From NCBI GenBank assembly GCA_037043455.1, contig JAWPHD010000127.1, positions 565,501 through 629,500 of the forward strand: a DNA stretch of 64,000 nucleotides, in the 5' to 3' direction. The position numbers and the translations under genes are program-made. The notes under the pieces were generated by a model. It saw only the letters and a program-made list of their open reading frames with translations, had not been told where the DNA came from and searched no databases. This stretch comes from Cyrtodaria siliqua. Its lineage: Eukaryota > Mollusca > Bivalvia > Adapedonta > Hiatellidae. This document shows, in pieces, positions 1 through 12,279 of this stretch; within the stretch, counting starts at the first letter, position 1, and each line of letters begins with the position of its first letter.

Positions 1-800
1 CAAACACTAAACTTTACAAAACAATTCATTCTTCTACTGCTTTTAATAATATATTTACTTTATTATGTTGTTTAAATGATAACTAGATACCTGTCATTAC
101 CCCGTAATAATCTACATCATGATGTGATAAATAGCAAATACATTTTTCTTGTATAAGTAAAAACAAGTACACATTTCATGTCAATATGCATTGAATCATA
201 CATCATAACTCATATACTTAGAGAAAAAACGTTCTATCCATTACTTGGTCATGGGTGTCATGGGTGGAGTACACGTTAATAATTTACAGAGCTTTATATA
301 AGCTGAGTATGCGAAGCTAAAAGCTTATAATTTACAGAGTTTTAGATACTAAAGAGGAGATTCATAGTCTTCCTGCAAATACCCTCAGTTTAAAAATATC
401 ATGCCACATACTCTTAACGTTTAGAAAAAAACAGGAGACATATTCTATTTTTTTGAAATTACAGGCTATAACTCTCTGTAATAAAAAAGACAAGATCATA
501 CGAGTTACCGCCCTTAAAGCAGCTCTGTAAACTATGTTTTTAACATTAATATGATTACAACGCTGTCGCAACCAACTAAAATTATTGAAAAACAAATATT
601 ATATACCCATGACCTGATGAATTGGTAGAAAGAGAAAATTCCCCAGTTAACAACTCTCTTATGCAAATTTAACACTTCTGTTACTGTTTTGTATTGTTTA
701 TAAATAAATGCATACTATATTGTAATATCGGGGGATGGCCCTCCTCGACCCCATGCACCAATGACGGGGAGAATAAATGGATCACCAAATTGGTGGTTGA

Positions 801-832
<32 letters not shown>

Positions 833-835
833 CAA
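1..835. other. AT-rich DNA without a recognised gene; A/T homopolymer at its right edge
   Basis: I see no recognisable coding sequence in this stretch. At about 724-800 there is a GC-richer block (GGGGGATGGCCC and following) that runs into a homopolymer of about 26 A at 806-831. This abuts the RT remnant that starts near 836. The open frames here carry no family motif. Confidence 0.5.
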
Positions 836-1280
836 TTATTAGCTGCTTTATCAACAGGAACTAAAACAGTGATACAGTCTCTGACATTATCAATAAAAAA
901 GGCTTCATAGGGCTGTTTGCGTAATTTAGAAATCCAGAACATAGTTGGACGTTTGTTTTTCGTATCGTCTATCCCAGCCTTGACAGTGGTGCACTGTGTT
1001 ATATAGGAGGAAACATAAAATGGAGTATATGAATTCCAGAGATAAATCATTGAGGTAACATAGGCGTCAAACAATAATTACATTTTAGCTGCTTTGTTAG
1101 TAAGAAAAACAAATGTGTTATGAAATTCTTTAATTCCGCATTTCAAATTACGAAACGAAAACCTAGGTCTCGAAGGAAGTAAAGAGGGTTTAGCATTATA
1201 CAAGTTAATACGAGTATCTATAATTTTAAGAATTGACTTTTTTGCAAGTAGAAAGGGATTTCGGGTCCGCATGTTCTCTA
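836..1280 (-). pseudogene. Remnant of a Penelope-like reverse transcriptase element (N-terminal RT region)
   Basis: Two minus-strand frames, about 1272-1078 and 1074-836, carry pieces of the RT family seen more fully at 54742-56071. Read 5'->3' on the minus strand they show a segment ending in TNKAAK, then an unconserved part, then RPTMFWISKLRKQPY, which resembles the 'lPtlYWipKLHKxPY' block of this family. This block corresponds to the PKxHKP motif of Penelope-like RTs. The frames are out of register (TAA at about 1077) and the second ends in an oligo-T tract. A second motif, VPVDKAANN, lies after the PKLHK-like block, although this motif type normally lies before it, so the copy looks rearranged. 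The catalytic YxDD part is absent. Family assignment is from recalled family motifs; a dead copy is near certain if the assignment holds. Confidence 0.6.
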
Positions 1281-3164
1281 CGACGCCATTTTATACTTAA
1301 ACCCCTAATGGACTGGGCGATATGAGCACGACATGCACTGAAATAAATAATTGAAGGCAATCTATTCTTCGGACCTTCAGAAAAACTAATTTATCTAAAA
1401 TAACAAAATTATCAGTGATTACATGACTAGCCGGAGCATATCAAAATGTTGATGACTTACACTCACTTTCCTTAGGAGTGTTATGTTTATGTCATAGGTC
1501 AGAAACTATGTTGATGTTGATCAACATAATATTTCTAATCGTTTTTTTATACTTACAACATATTTTAGGATTTCTGAATTTTTGAAATATTTAGAAATAG
1601 AATCATTAACATGATTATCTCGAAAAACACTTGGCATGTCAATAAAATCAATACCCTTATTAAGATATAGTATATTTTAGAAAATGTCTGACGTGATAAG
1701 CTCTTTCTCAATATAGGTTCGGAGAGCATGGTGTGTTTAGCTTTGCATTATGCATTTTAAATGCAATGTTTTGCCATTTTAGCTAATGCTTTGGAGTATT
1801 ATAAAAAGTTAAATGTTTGACTTTTGGTTTTCATTTCGAACGTAATACTTTGTCACGTTCTTTTGAGAAACTGGGAACCAAAATTTAGAAGTGTCATTTT
1901 TACCGTAGAAGAATTTAGTCGAATATTGTTAGCCATATAATTATCTGCATATGTGGACGTAAATAACTTGTATGTGCATTTGTAAGGTGTTTGCCGGGAT
2001 ACATTAGTTAGTTACCCTCTCACTTTATAAACAAACGCTGTATTTGGAAATCCAGTGCAACAAATAAGAAAGCAGTTGTGAGTTGAAATGGTATATGTAG
2101 AAGATATACAGAAAGTAATATATCAGTACCATTTCATTAGTATCGTCTTCGTCAACACTTCTCGGTATGTGATTGGTTTTCACACAGGTCACAGAGGTCA
2201 AAATTCCTTTTCCCTCTTTACATTAGTGTAAATACGTCTGAAGAAATAGTGCACAGCGTAATTTAAGTTTTGACCATTTCGCAACAAAAATTGTGCCATT
2301 AGAATAGAAAAGAGTAGAATAAATTATGACATTTGTCTAAGTTTAACTCATTTTTTTTTTGGACTACATCGGTACTTTGAGTCGAGCGTCTTAACTAGCT
2401 TGCGGAGTAATAGCTTGCTAACGATCTTAAGAAATTACTAATGACCCGTCACCGGAGTATTAAGCCAAGAACACCGGCACCGTTGTCTTACGTTCTTTTT
2501 CAAATGCATTTACTTGCTGATACAACAGTACAAACTTTAATTTCTTGTTAATCTTGTTATTTGAGACCCCTTAAGTATTATGAAACTAATTCAGCTCGTG
2601 AGTGCACGTGCTACCAGCGTGTATCTGAAGTAGTTAAATATGTTGTTGTATTGAAACGGGTCTACACAAATTCTATATATATTTACTCTACAGTAGATGG
2701 AATGGAAAAGATCATTTAGCATAATCTATAATACAGTTCAAATATTCATAACGAAAGTGACGAGGTATTTATCATAGGGTTCCGATATGATGACCATTAG
2801 ATTAGATGACTTGTTCTACGTATATTGAATTTCAATGAAGATTATTGATACACAAAACCAGATTATAGCTGACATTATTACACAACTTACGGTACGGGAG
2901 TGTTATCTTGCCATTATATAACTTTGGTATGTGCAACTAGTGTTATTACTATGCAAATGAGATCCGAATCTTTGATCGGGTGTTTAACTGTTTCTGTTTA
3001 GCTCTGTTTGCATGTATAAGTGTAATACCGGAGTACCGACGCAAAGGTTATACGAGGTCATATTTTAGATAAAAATGCCGTATGATGTCATAAAATTGCC
3101 TCATGACGTCATGAAAATAAGAACGGAAATGGACGAAAGTTAATGCATTCAAAATGGATTTTCT
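1281..3164. other. AT-rich intergenic DNA, nothing recognised
   Basis: I find no convincing coding frame, RNA gene or full-length repeat. An 8-bp palindrome TGACGTCA (the CRE/ATF core) occurs near 3105, with a one-mismatch TGATGTCA about 22 bases upstream. This is compatible with chance. Confidence 0.4.
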
Positions 3165-3235
3165 GTTCTTTCTTAGCATAAGTTGCTAAGAATGTGTTGT
3201 TTTCTTAGCATAAGTTGCTAAGAATGTGTTGTTTT
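3165..3235. repeat. Tandem duplication of a 36-bp hairpin unit
   Basis: Two copies of a 36-bp unit lie head to tail. Each contains the perfect inverted repeat TTCTTAGCA / TGCTAAGAA separated by TAAGT, so each can form a small stem-loop. The copies are essentially identical, indicating recent duplication. No function is implied. Confidence 0.75.
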
Positions 3236-3883
3236 TAGAGTTATGTGATAAATAAAATCTCATATTCGTGTTTATTTATATATTGAATTTATTTAACTCG
3301 TGTGTAAAAGATATAATGCTCGGGACAGCCTTTATATCGCTTTATATCATTTTCACTCGTTTATAGCCTTCGACCATGATTTAAACCTTAATTAAACTTA
3401 AAGAAAATCTCAAATAGATATTTTCGCAAATTATTTTAATGAAAACTTGAAAATATGCAGTTTTGAGTAGGACGTTAACTGTCCGGTCATGACAGGTTAG
3501 ATCTTTCTTTGTGTCTTACGACTAAATTTGTTTTTAATACCAAAACCAGTTGTTATGTGATCCAATTTAGTTTAATTATATCAGTTGACATATTCTGATC
3601 CGTGTTGTGTTTTTTAACACAAACAAGTCCTTTCATCATGGCCTGAGGCTTAAATAAATTCCTTAATAAATTAGCACTCATGTAAGATCCTCTAATATGA
3701 CACTATTATATAGACGTCAAATAGATAGACTAAAGTTTAAGTCTATATGATAATATTAGTAATTATATTGTTGACGTAATGATAATGAATTTGCAACTGA
3801 ATGGCTATAACATTTAAAGCACCGTAATATAAAGACAATTGTTCATGTACTGATGACTGCCTGTGATGCTCATGCTCAAGGCA

Positions 3884-4610
3884 GTACCGAATTGTCGGGG
3901 GCAAAAGACTGGCCGGACCAGACCAATTCCGTACCAACGTAAAACACTGAACATTTCCGGATTTGGTTCGAAAATCTCGGTAATTAACTATAACAATATT
4001 GAATACAGGTATTATAAAGTACTTATTTCTTATATTATCCGAGGATTAGACATTTATTTAGTTTATATAAGGCAAATAGAAAGATGTAATTGACACATGA
4101 ACCAAGTACACGAGTTCAATGAAAAAGGTTCTGACAATTATTATGTTGATCAATCAAATTTTCCAGACCAAACAAAATATCGAATAACATGATAATTGTT
4201 GATGATAGATCAAACAATACCAGCTGTAATATATTTTGAGTGTTTGTTTATTGAAAACATAGCTCTAAGACAATGAAATAAGTTAATATGGGTCATTTAA
4301 ATACAAACAAACTGGTACGGATTGAACAAATTCACCGACTAAATACAGGTACATATTTTATATTGGAAGCATTGGTTTGACATCAGATTTAAAATACAAT
4401 CATATTTGTTTGTTTTTCATCAACACACGTATCACAAGTAAATAAAAATAAATAAATAATATCAATTCCCAATTAAAGACATACAAATTGTTCATACTGT
4501 AAATTACGAACATTTCCGGGTCAAATCCGGAAATGTTCGGTGTTTTACATTTGTACGGAATTGGTCTGGTCCGGCCAGTCTTTTTCCACCTACGTACCGA
4601 ATTGGAAGTA
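3884..4610. mobile_element. Inverted-repeat (foldback) element, about 0.7 kb
   Basis: The segment at 3903-3966 (containing GACTGGCCGGACCAGACCAA) reappears in reverse complement at about 4522-4590 with roughly 90% identity, including the distal GAACATTTCCGGATTT block. Short GTACCGAATTG motifs lie at the outer ends. At 4508-4535 the inner end adds a local hairpin (GAACATTTCCGG ... CCGGAAATGTTC). The spacer of about 550 bp is AT-rich and has no coding evidence. This architecture fits a non-autonomous DNA transposon. No target-site duplication could be fixed, so the exact ends are uncertain. Confidence 0.6.
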
Positions 4611-5117
4611 GATCTAAGTCAATTTTAACAGCTTAAATTTAATAATTTTTTACCGAAGTCATTCACTTGTGGCCTCTGAGTTTGTGGCTACAGTACAGTA
4701 CAAAATTGAATGTGACTGCTAGCACGTCAGCACGTCATCGAGACGCTTCTCCAACTCGGTACCGTATTTTTAGACGGGTGATGTGTTTATCCGGTACCGG
4801 ATTAGGAGCCAGTATGCCCTCATCTTACGGTTGCATGGACGCTTGAATGCAGATTTAAAAGGTTTATAAATATTGAATTATACCGATCCCCTTTAAACGT
4901 TGATGTAACTAATTAAAGCTTTTGTTTCATTATTACCCCTATAGTCTATAAGGCTTGTTTAAAACCCCTGGCCCTAGTACGTACTGCGTAATAGTTTATC
5001 TGTATCTGTAAGCTCAGAAAGTTGAAATATGTCGACGGACATCCACAGGATTTTAATTGGGGGAAACAATATCATCACAAGAGTTAGCCTCGACTGAACA
5101 ACAACAACAACAACAAT
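4611..5117. other. Intergenic DNA with a short CAA repeat
   Basis: No gene is recognised. A (CAA)n run of about 19 bases is present at 5098-5117. Confidence 0.4.
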
Positions 5118-5345
5118 TAACTGATTCAGTTTAAAAATCAGGAAAGTTGAACAGGAGTTATAATCAGGAGTTGAAACTGAATGTTGAAGCAAGAGTTGAA
5201 ATAAGGAGTTAATTCACTGGACTGACTGATTCAGTTGATACCAGGAGTTTGAAAATCAGGAAAGTTGAACTGGAGTTATAATCAGTAGTTTGAAACAGGA
5301 GTTGAAACTGAATGTTGAACCAAGAGTTGAAATTAGGTGTGAAAT
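5118..5345. repeat. Tandem duplication of a 119-bp unit rich in 'AGGAGTTGAA'
   Basis: The block beginning AAAATCAGGAAAGTTGAAC at about 5133 recurs at about 5252, a period of 119 bp. Each copy is internally built from near-repeats of AGGAGTTGAA and GTTGAAC. It has diverged by several substitutions and small indels. No coding function is visible. Confidence 0.7.
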
Positions 5346-5594
5346 CAATTTGAGGAATATATCTTCATAGTTGAACAGTGAAGCAGATTTATCCTATTAT
5401 ATGTAATACTGCACCATAAATTATATGTATATATTATCAATCTAGCATTATGGATATTCCTGTTCAAATATGGCGTGTCCGAATTGATTGTTTCCAGGGT
5501 CATCATTTTGGTGTAAATTTGAATGATGGAAATTACTCTAAATCACAGTGCAATTAGGTGTCTCTCAGGCCCTTCTGTCCTTTGATTTACAATT

Positions 5595-5990
5595 GGAATA
5601 CTAGTCTTACTTTAACAAATGCTTTCTTTTCTGTACCATTTCTTTGAAAAAATCAGTGTCTACTAACCTTTACAGCCATTTCGATGAGAATTATATGTAG
5701 TTATTATATTCATAATCGGAGGAAGTTAGAGTATATATTAATTAAAAGCTTTCTTTGAAATGGCTTTTTAATGTTCTTTTTTATTTATTTTTTACATGAC
5801 ATAATGAATAATTATCATAATTTGTCGAAACTACTGACAAATGTAGCAAATGTATAGTATTTTGGGGATAGATATAAATTATGGTATTATACAAAATAAA
5901 TACATGAGAATGCTAGTCTTGCATTTTTAAAATGTCTTTCTTTCCGTACCATTGCTTTGGAAAATCCCGTGTCAGCTAGCTTTATTAGTT
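5595..5990. repeat. Direct repeat of about 75 bp spaced by 313 bp
   Basis: The segment at 5599-5672 (CTAGTCTTACTTTAAC..., CTGTACCATTTCTTTG...) recurs with substitutions at 5912-5986 (CTAGTCTTGCATTTTT..., CCGTACCATTGCTTTG...). It is either an old duplication of a larger unit or two copies of one interspersed repeat. The sequence between is AT-rich and unassigned. Confidence 0.5.
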
Positions 5991-7256
5991 TTACTTTTTA
6001 TATTAACAACCCGCGCAGAAGAATTTATACAAGATTTTTTGAAGAAAAAAAAAGAGATCAAATTCAATACATTTATTATATGACATAACCACAGACATAT
6101 TAATAAACAGATAGGAAACTTCCTATCTTAATCAATGAAGTAACCAACATATCACGTGGCACCTTAAGTTTTCCTTCTATCTCCTCTCTCAAGTATTCAT
6201 TGATTTTGATGAGAACACATTCAAAAGATTCGTAGTGAATAGCAAAATGGGATTATAATAATTTATGTATATTTTGAAAATAAGAAATTGTATAAAAGGA
6301 TGTTTAAAGTTAAAAATGTCATCTTTTTCACATTTCTCTTAAAAATCAAGGTTTTGACATAGTCAAAGTTTCCGTCAAACTCCTTTTTAGCTCTAAATGT
6401 AAGAGAAAGAAAAATACTACCATTGGAAAGACAATTACATTTGTGATAGGCTTTGGCATGAATGAAAATTGTATTCGTAAAACTCTTCATGATATGTATG
6501 TTTAAATTTGGGAAATAATTTGTGAAATTTTCGCACTTTGCCACGTGAAATTGAAATAATTTTCCTCGTGTCCAATCTTTTTGTTATTAGGTCTGTGGAC
6601 ATAATGTATAATTATCACAATCACTTAAACATGCAGTACATCATTATATGCCCCGTGTGGTTCCCGGGCAAATAATAGGACCATTGCAGATCCCGTTAGA
6701 GGGATAGGCAGAGGGATAGAACCGCCCCCACCAAATTCATGTTCATTTTATCATTTTGTTGTTAATGCTCATTAAAAGTCTTCATCATGACCCCTGCATT
6801 GTTTCAGCTGCCATCTCGCTCATATCACTAGAGCAGTGGCAGAAAAACAATAAACGCGGATCCAGTGTAAATGGAGTGTCTATAATATAATTTGCAGCAA
6901 CTCTGCAGGTGAGAAGATTCTAGGACCATTCTCCATATTTTTTCTGGTTGTAAATGAAGGATGAGCCTGGCATGTTCATTCCTGTTAGGCGCCATATAAC
7001 CTTTCCGGTGTCGATACGCCTTAAAACCCAATTCAGTTCAGTTCAGTACATAATTATATAATATCATTAAGATGGCAATAATGTCGCTTTATTCTCATTA
7101 CATCACACACCTCTTCAAAAATAAAGATTCAATACTTCGGGTGAAAACAATATGCTCGTGCTATTTTGCCATGATACAAATGCAAGATATCTGTATCTAT
7201 ATTGCTAGCTAATATGTTTGCATATGTTCATATGATTTCTTTTTTCATTCTTATTT
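5991..7256. other. AT-rich DNA with one SINE-tail-like fragment near 6985-7050
   Basis: No gene is recognised. At 6988-7045 a block beginning GGCGCCATATAACC and ending in a CAGTT/AATTC-type pentamer run resembles the 3' end of the AATTC-tailed SINEs elsewhere in this window. It lacks a tRNA-like head here. Confidence 0.35.
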
Positions 7257-7257
7257 G

Positions 7258-7512
7258 AGGGCTGGCGTGGCGCAGTCAGTAGCGCGGCGTATTTGTAACC
7301 GGAGGCCCCGGGTTCAATCCTCCGTGGTGCCACTAAGTTTAGTCGGTGTATTCTTAGGCAAGACACTTTCTCTCGTAAGAACCATAGGAATCTATTCGAT
7401 AAGGGCAGGTTCCCGGATTCCTATGTATCCTTAAGGCCCCTCTCTCTGGGGCGGCTCTAAATAACCTACACTGTGTTGATGAGCCGTTAAACAACATTCA
7501 ATTCAATTCATT
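7258..7512 (+). mobile_element. SINE family A, near full-length, tRNA-derived head and (AATTC)n tail
   Basis: The head starts GGCTGGCGTGGCGCAGTCAG. TGGCGCAGTCAG fits the RNA polymerase III A box and GGGTTCAATCC (7310-7320) is a good B box, about 40 bp further on. The body contains GGCAAGACACTTTC, a copy of the GAACCATAGGAATC block, and GGCGGCTCTAAATAACC. It ends in GAGCCGTTAAAC and repeats of TTCAA/AATTC. Compared with the copy at 30245-30561, about 60 bp are missing from the middle of the body, between the CTCGTAAGAAC junction and the CATAGGAATC block. SINEs are non-coding and rely on a LINE for transposition. Confidence 0.85.
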
Positions 7513-8027
7513 TATTTCAGGCTAACGGTAAACGTATACAGATTATTAAAATTATAAGTACAATTTTTTAGCATAGCTTATCGATACATATTCCAATGTT
7601 TTGAATATATAAGATATTTAGATTTGAAATTGTATCATAAATTCACTGACCTCTTAGAGGATAATAGCAAACAAAATATATTAAAATAAAGGGGAACAAC
7701 ATGCAAAGATTTAATTATTCTTTTTACTATCACCCTGCGATTTACTATCACCCTCGCGACATTACACATTGTTGTCTATGGGGACTAGGCGTCTTGTGTG
7801 AGGTATAATAAAACAGTTTCTAACATGCGGTCAATGATACTTTATCTATCGCTTTGGATCTCGCGCTTGTATCAAATAGCCGTTGGGCAGTGAAAATGAA
7901 TTGAGATCTTATCCAATTTTGGACAATAGAAAGATGACGAAGATTTTGAAGCTATTCAGATATCGGGTGGTCCGATTAAAGTAGCGTTAGCTGCATTTTT
8001 GGTTTAAACTTAATTTATTTCCAATAC
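7513..8027. other. AT-rich intergenic DNA
   Basis: Nothing recognisable apart from a short direct repeat of TTTACTATCACCCT at 7727-7755. Confidence 0.4.
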
Positions 8028-8031
8028 TTAA

Positions 8032-8566
8032 AGGGAATGTAGCAACATAACCAAACAATTGTTATTATTGAGAGGTCTGAAAAACTTGAAAAATTGTTAT
8101 TATTATTAAAATAGGATGATAAACAAAGAAGATATGAGCATTTGAAGGTTCTATTGAAACGGATATGGAAGCCGCCATTTTGAGAGCTAGTTCTAAATAA
8201 CCATATATGGAATATTTATAAATATGAATATTTACTGATTTATAGGAAAAAATTACAGCAACTGTATGAAAAATATTTATACTTAATGACAAGAATGTTT
8301 TATATGACAAGTAAAGGTTTTTGCATTCATTTGAAGAGATTTTATTTGCTTTAAATGATATTTTTCAATATTCCATATATGGTCATTTGGAACTATGACG
8401 TCATAGTTCTCAAAATGGCAGCTCCAATATTCGTTTTAGAACAACCCTCAAATGGTCATATCTTTTTTGTTTATCATCCGATTTTGATATTTCTTTCACC
8501 TTTTTCCCCCAAGTTTTTCAGAACTCTCAATAATAGAGCTTGTTTGGTTGTGTCGCTACATTCCCT
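8032..8566. mobile_element. Foldback MITE with TTAA target duplication, 535 bp
   Basis: TTAA occurs at 8028-8031 and again at 8567-8570. The ends are inverted: AGGGAATGTAGCAACATAAC at the left and its near reverse complement at the right. The inverted similarity continues inward for roughly 190 bp (including CTGAAAAACTTG, the ATCATCC/GGATGAT block and CATATATGG), leaving only about 130 bp of loop. Two mirror-image ORFs of 81 and 71 codons (8310-8065 on - and 8355-8570 on +) are by-products of the two arms. A TTAA duplication is typical of piggyBac-mobilised elements, so this may be a piggyBac-dependent MITE; no transposase is present. Confidence 0.8.
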
Positions 8567-8863
8567 TTAAACAAACATTATAAATGAACATTATACAAAA
8601 TATGAAAAAAAAATAATTGGAACGAAAGCAATTGCTTATAGAGAATCTTTCCTGAGTAACTATAAGTTACATATCATACTGGCGGGTATAAATGCATACT
8701 GAAAATACGAAATACTTGTTCAATGAAATATAGCTATTTAGTGTTTAGGGAACAAATCAACTTTGAAAAAGAAAGGAGAATGCAAAACTGTAAAAACAAA
8801 TGTAGTTGGATTAAATAGATTAAGATGATTTTTTGATTACCGGTGCATCAACACAATAGCTTA

Positions 8864-9413
8864 TGTTCGGTGTGCTTGTTTCAGCCAACGTTTTTGTTTA
8901 CTTTTAAGACAAAATTCTAGTAACCACATCCAAATAACATGTAATTTAGTGAAAAAATACATTCTTTAGTGATAAATAAAAATACCTTACTTTTCAAAAT
9001 CGGTTGAAAAATAAAAAATCCATTTACGAAAATTGGCTTTGATAGAGCATTTTCAATGCACAAATATGTTGCATCAAAAATTTGAAACACGTTAGTTTAT
9101 AGAATTGTTATCCAAAAAGTGTTTTAATGAGTTGGATACATGTAAATTAAGACACTCTGAAAGTTGTATAGTAAAAGATTAGGGCTGACTGATGTTATTT
9201 GAGATTTCTTAATGAAAGAATTTACATGGAAACAGCGCCACTAAAAAAGAAGTTTGGCTGTAAGCAAGTTATTTCTCAATCGATTTTGAAAAGTAAGGTC
9301 TTTTTATTTACCACTAAAAATTCCTGGTCTAATGATGTATAATTTATGTACGTATTAATAAATTGCGCATGTTAATGCTGAAAAACCAGGTGAAACAAGC
9401 GCCCCGAACAATA
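8864..9413. mobile_element. Long-arm inverted-repeat element, about 550 bp
   Basis: The outer ends TGTTCGGTGTGCTTGTTTCA (8863-8882) and the reverse complement of 9390-9412 match with a few differences. A second conserved arm block lies around CCTTACTTTTCAAAATCG (8983-9001), matched by CGATTTTGAAAAGTAAGG (9281-9299). The arms are about 130-150 bp with indels. The centre is AT-rich and has no coding evidence. A non-autonomous DNA transposon is the likeliest reading; no target duplication was identified. Confidence 0.65.
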
Positions 9414-9469
9414 CGATATATTCAAAACCGTCCAAAGAGAGCGGGTGGGGTAATATCAAGTGTCCCACT

Positions 9470-9650
9470 CTAACACTCGAATAGTTTCCTATGGTTCTTT
9501 AACGTGCCTAGAGCATATATCCGGTACTGGCGACCGCCCGATTTAGAAGAACTAGTGTAAGGAAACATGTATTGCCCAATATACCCAGTGGCGCTTGATA
9601 GACTCAAATCCGTGGTCTCCGGATTTTAATTCCACCGCGATATCCGCTTT
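9470..9650 (-). mobile_element. SINE family A, degraded copy
   Basis: The block CTATGGTTCTTTAACGTGCC (9491-9510), followed by a degenerate version of the ATCCGGTA...GACCGCCCG segment, matches the body of SINE A in reverse orientation. The remainder, including a possible head near 9610-9640 (CGTGGTCTCCGG), is strongly mutated. Confidence 0.55.
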
Positions 9651-10019
9651 TATAAAACGTTAATTCAGCAATTGGACTTATTTTCCTAACTCGTATGTGT
9701 ACATGCAAGATATACATATTAATTATAATAAATATGCATATAAGAGATTATTTAACATAAAACAATAAATAAATCAATCAATGAAACAATAAATAAATCA
9801 ATCAATAAATAAAAATAAATAAATAAAAAAAGACAAGAAAAAAAACTTATATCAAAGACTCAAAACGTCCATATTCGAAGGGGTAATGATGTGCTCATTG
9901 TAGCGATATACAAACTAATTATGTTTTTTAAGGAATCAAAGCTTTATTTCGGTTTTTAGGGTCACCACGGAAAGGAGAGGAACAATAGAGGAACAACAAT
10001 ACATACAATTTAAACTTAA
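9651..10019. other. AT-rich DNA with (AAAT)n-like low complexity
   Basis: An AATAAATAAATCAATC-type low-complexity stretch lies at 9760-9830. No gene is recognised. Confidence 0.4.
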
Positions 10020-11060
10020 ACATTAGTCCGTCAGATGGGTTTGTAAACTGGACGGTACCGTGTATCGGAGTATATCCTCCGAACCACACGCATCTATTCG
10101 ATAATAAGAGTAGGTCAGGTTTCTGGACTCATATGTACCCTTCCTTCATCTCTGTGGCGGCTCTAAACAATCTTAAATGTATTGATGAGCCGTTAAACCA
10201 TATTCAGTTCAATTCAATTTCTACATTTAGTCGTTATTTCACTACTCAGTTAGTTATAATACCACTTTACCCTTCCTCTGTGGTGGCTCTAAATAATCTA
10301 TTTATAATGTGTTGATGTGCCGTTAAACAATATTCAATTCAATTCAATTTCCTTATTTAGTCATTATTACACCACGCAGTAAGTTATAATACCACTTTCC
10401 ATTCTCTGTGGGTGGCTCTAAATAACCTGTAATGTGTTGATGAGCCGTTAAAGAAGATTCAATTCAATTTATTTATTTAGTCAGTATTTCACCACTCTAT
10501 AAGGTATAATACAACATTTCCCTTTCTCTAGGATAGCTCTAAATAACCTGTACTGTGTTGATGCTGAATTCAATTTACCCCCATCAATAAGCTCCCGATT
10601 TAATCATTATTTACCACTTACTAAGTTATAATACCATCTTTCATCTTTGGGGCGGCTCTAAATAACCTGTAATGTGATGATGAGCCGTTGAGCAATATTC
10701 AATTCAATTCCATTTCCTTCGCACTCAGTGAGGTCTTATAATACACATTCTACTTTCACTGGGGCAGCTCTAAATGACCTATAATGTGCTCATGAGCCGT
10801 TGAACAATATTCGATTCAGTTCAGTTCCCCCTCCCCCCTATAATACACCTTCAACTTTCTGTAGGGCGGCTCTACATAACCTATAATGAGCCGTTGAACA
10901 ATATTCAATTCAATTCAATTTTCCCCGCACTCAGTAAATTATAATACACCTTCAACTTGCTGTGAGGCAGCTCTGCAAAACCTATACGTTGAACAATATT
11001 CAATTCCATTCAGCGTTAAACAAGATTCAATTAATTTCAATTTACTCATTCAGTCATTAT
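10020..11060 (+). repeat. Tandem array derived from the 3' tail of a SINE A, about 8 units of 95-126 bp
   Basis: A SINE-A body (10027-10215) ends normally in GAGCCGTTAAAC and AATTC repeats. This 3' part is then repeated head to tail. Each unit has a TTATTTCACCAC-like segment, then AGTTATAATACCACTTT, GGCTCTAAATAACC, TGTTGATGAGCCGTTAAAC and AATTC repeats. Unit junctions (GCCGTTRA) fall near 10195, 10321, 10447, 10685, 10798, 10893 and 10987, so the period shortens from 126 to about 95 bp and the copies become more divergent to the right. Small frames (10133-10315, 10962-11354) come from the repeat and are not genes. Confidence 0.8.
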
Positions 11061-12279
11061 TTCACCACCCAATTCGTTAGTATCCGCGGACACCATGGCT
11101 GGCGCGGACACCGGGGCCTCCTACTCCTATACATGTTTTTACTTATTTTGAAAGAAATGTCGCATACACGTTTTAAAAAGAAGTTGGGCAGTACAACATA
11201 CCTTTTTGTCTTGAATTATTATTTTAGTCCAATTTTTCTTCTTCTTAAGAAAAGGTTGGGGTACGATCCATATATGTTTTTTTTTAAAGTAAAAAGACGA
11301 ATGAGAATTACATTTGTTCGTATATGTTTTGAAAGATATGTATATATTATATAATCGAAAATTAATCTCTTTTTTTAAATATGTTTTATGTTATGAAAGA
11401 AAAAATAAGTGAAAATGTTCAATTCTCTATTTCGCCTCTTTTCAGTGAAATTTTGGAGTTAGAAAAAAGTGTCTTCAAAAACGCCTAGTGCAAAAAAGGT
11501 GCTATGACCTACCCTTGTTTGATAATTTTGTATCAATTAAACACATCTCAGCACTACATCCTTTCCCTGACAGTTCCTTAATATTAAAGAAATATTGATT
11601 TTTCAAACATCGCATAGTTTTTACGCATTCGCACTAACCTTTCCTCCTCTAAATCCATTACCGCATCTAGAACCTCGATCATAAATATATCGAACTCCAT
11701 GGTATACGTCACAATGGCTCTATGTGCCCAGTCTAAAGGACAAGTTAACAATATGCATCACTTCTTTATATTATTAACTTTTATTACTGCAGTAAAAATA
11801 TAATATTTTAAGATCAACAAACTGTGACAAGATAACAGTCGCGGCTTTTAGCTGATCTCTAACATTAACATTATTCATGACCATATTATAGCATGACCAT
11901 ATTATAGCATATTGTCCCCAGTTTTTAAAATGAGAATAAAATGCAAATACAAACTTAGCCACAACATTCGGATAGCCTTTTGGCCGTATCGAGAGTACTG
12001 CCAAGAGGGTCCGAGGACATTCTATTGGTAGACAAAGAAAATGTAATTGACAAAGCCATATCATAGAAGAAAACAATTCGTTCTATGATTGGTTATGTCC
12101 AAAATCTACCTTAAATAATTATATCTGTATATTTGGAATAATATCCTCAACAGACCATTTTGAATACCAAGATTTGCATTATGGTTTAACTAGAGATGTT
12201 TACAGTTCCATTATTTTTCATATGTTGATACCATTTACGGAGAGGTAAGTGTAAAGTGACATTTTGTTGCGATCACCTT
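11061..12279. other. AT-rich intergenic DNA
   Basis: No gene is recognised. Frames at 11354 and 12076-11774 carry no identifiable motif. A 17-bp direct duplication (GCATGACCATATTATAG) occurs at 11877-11908. Confidence 0.4.

Noticed and set aside
3100..3115. cAMP-response element promoter
   Set aside because: A single TGACGTCA in AT-rich DNA with no gene downstream; expected by chance in 64 kb.
7258..7335. Functional tRNA gene
   Set aside because: A and B boxes are present but the cloverleaf is imperfect and the sequence continues into a SINE body found in several copies.
8065..8570. Pair of similar small genes on opposite strands
   Set aside because: They are the two arms of one foldback MITE read in mirror image.
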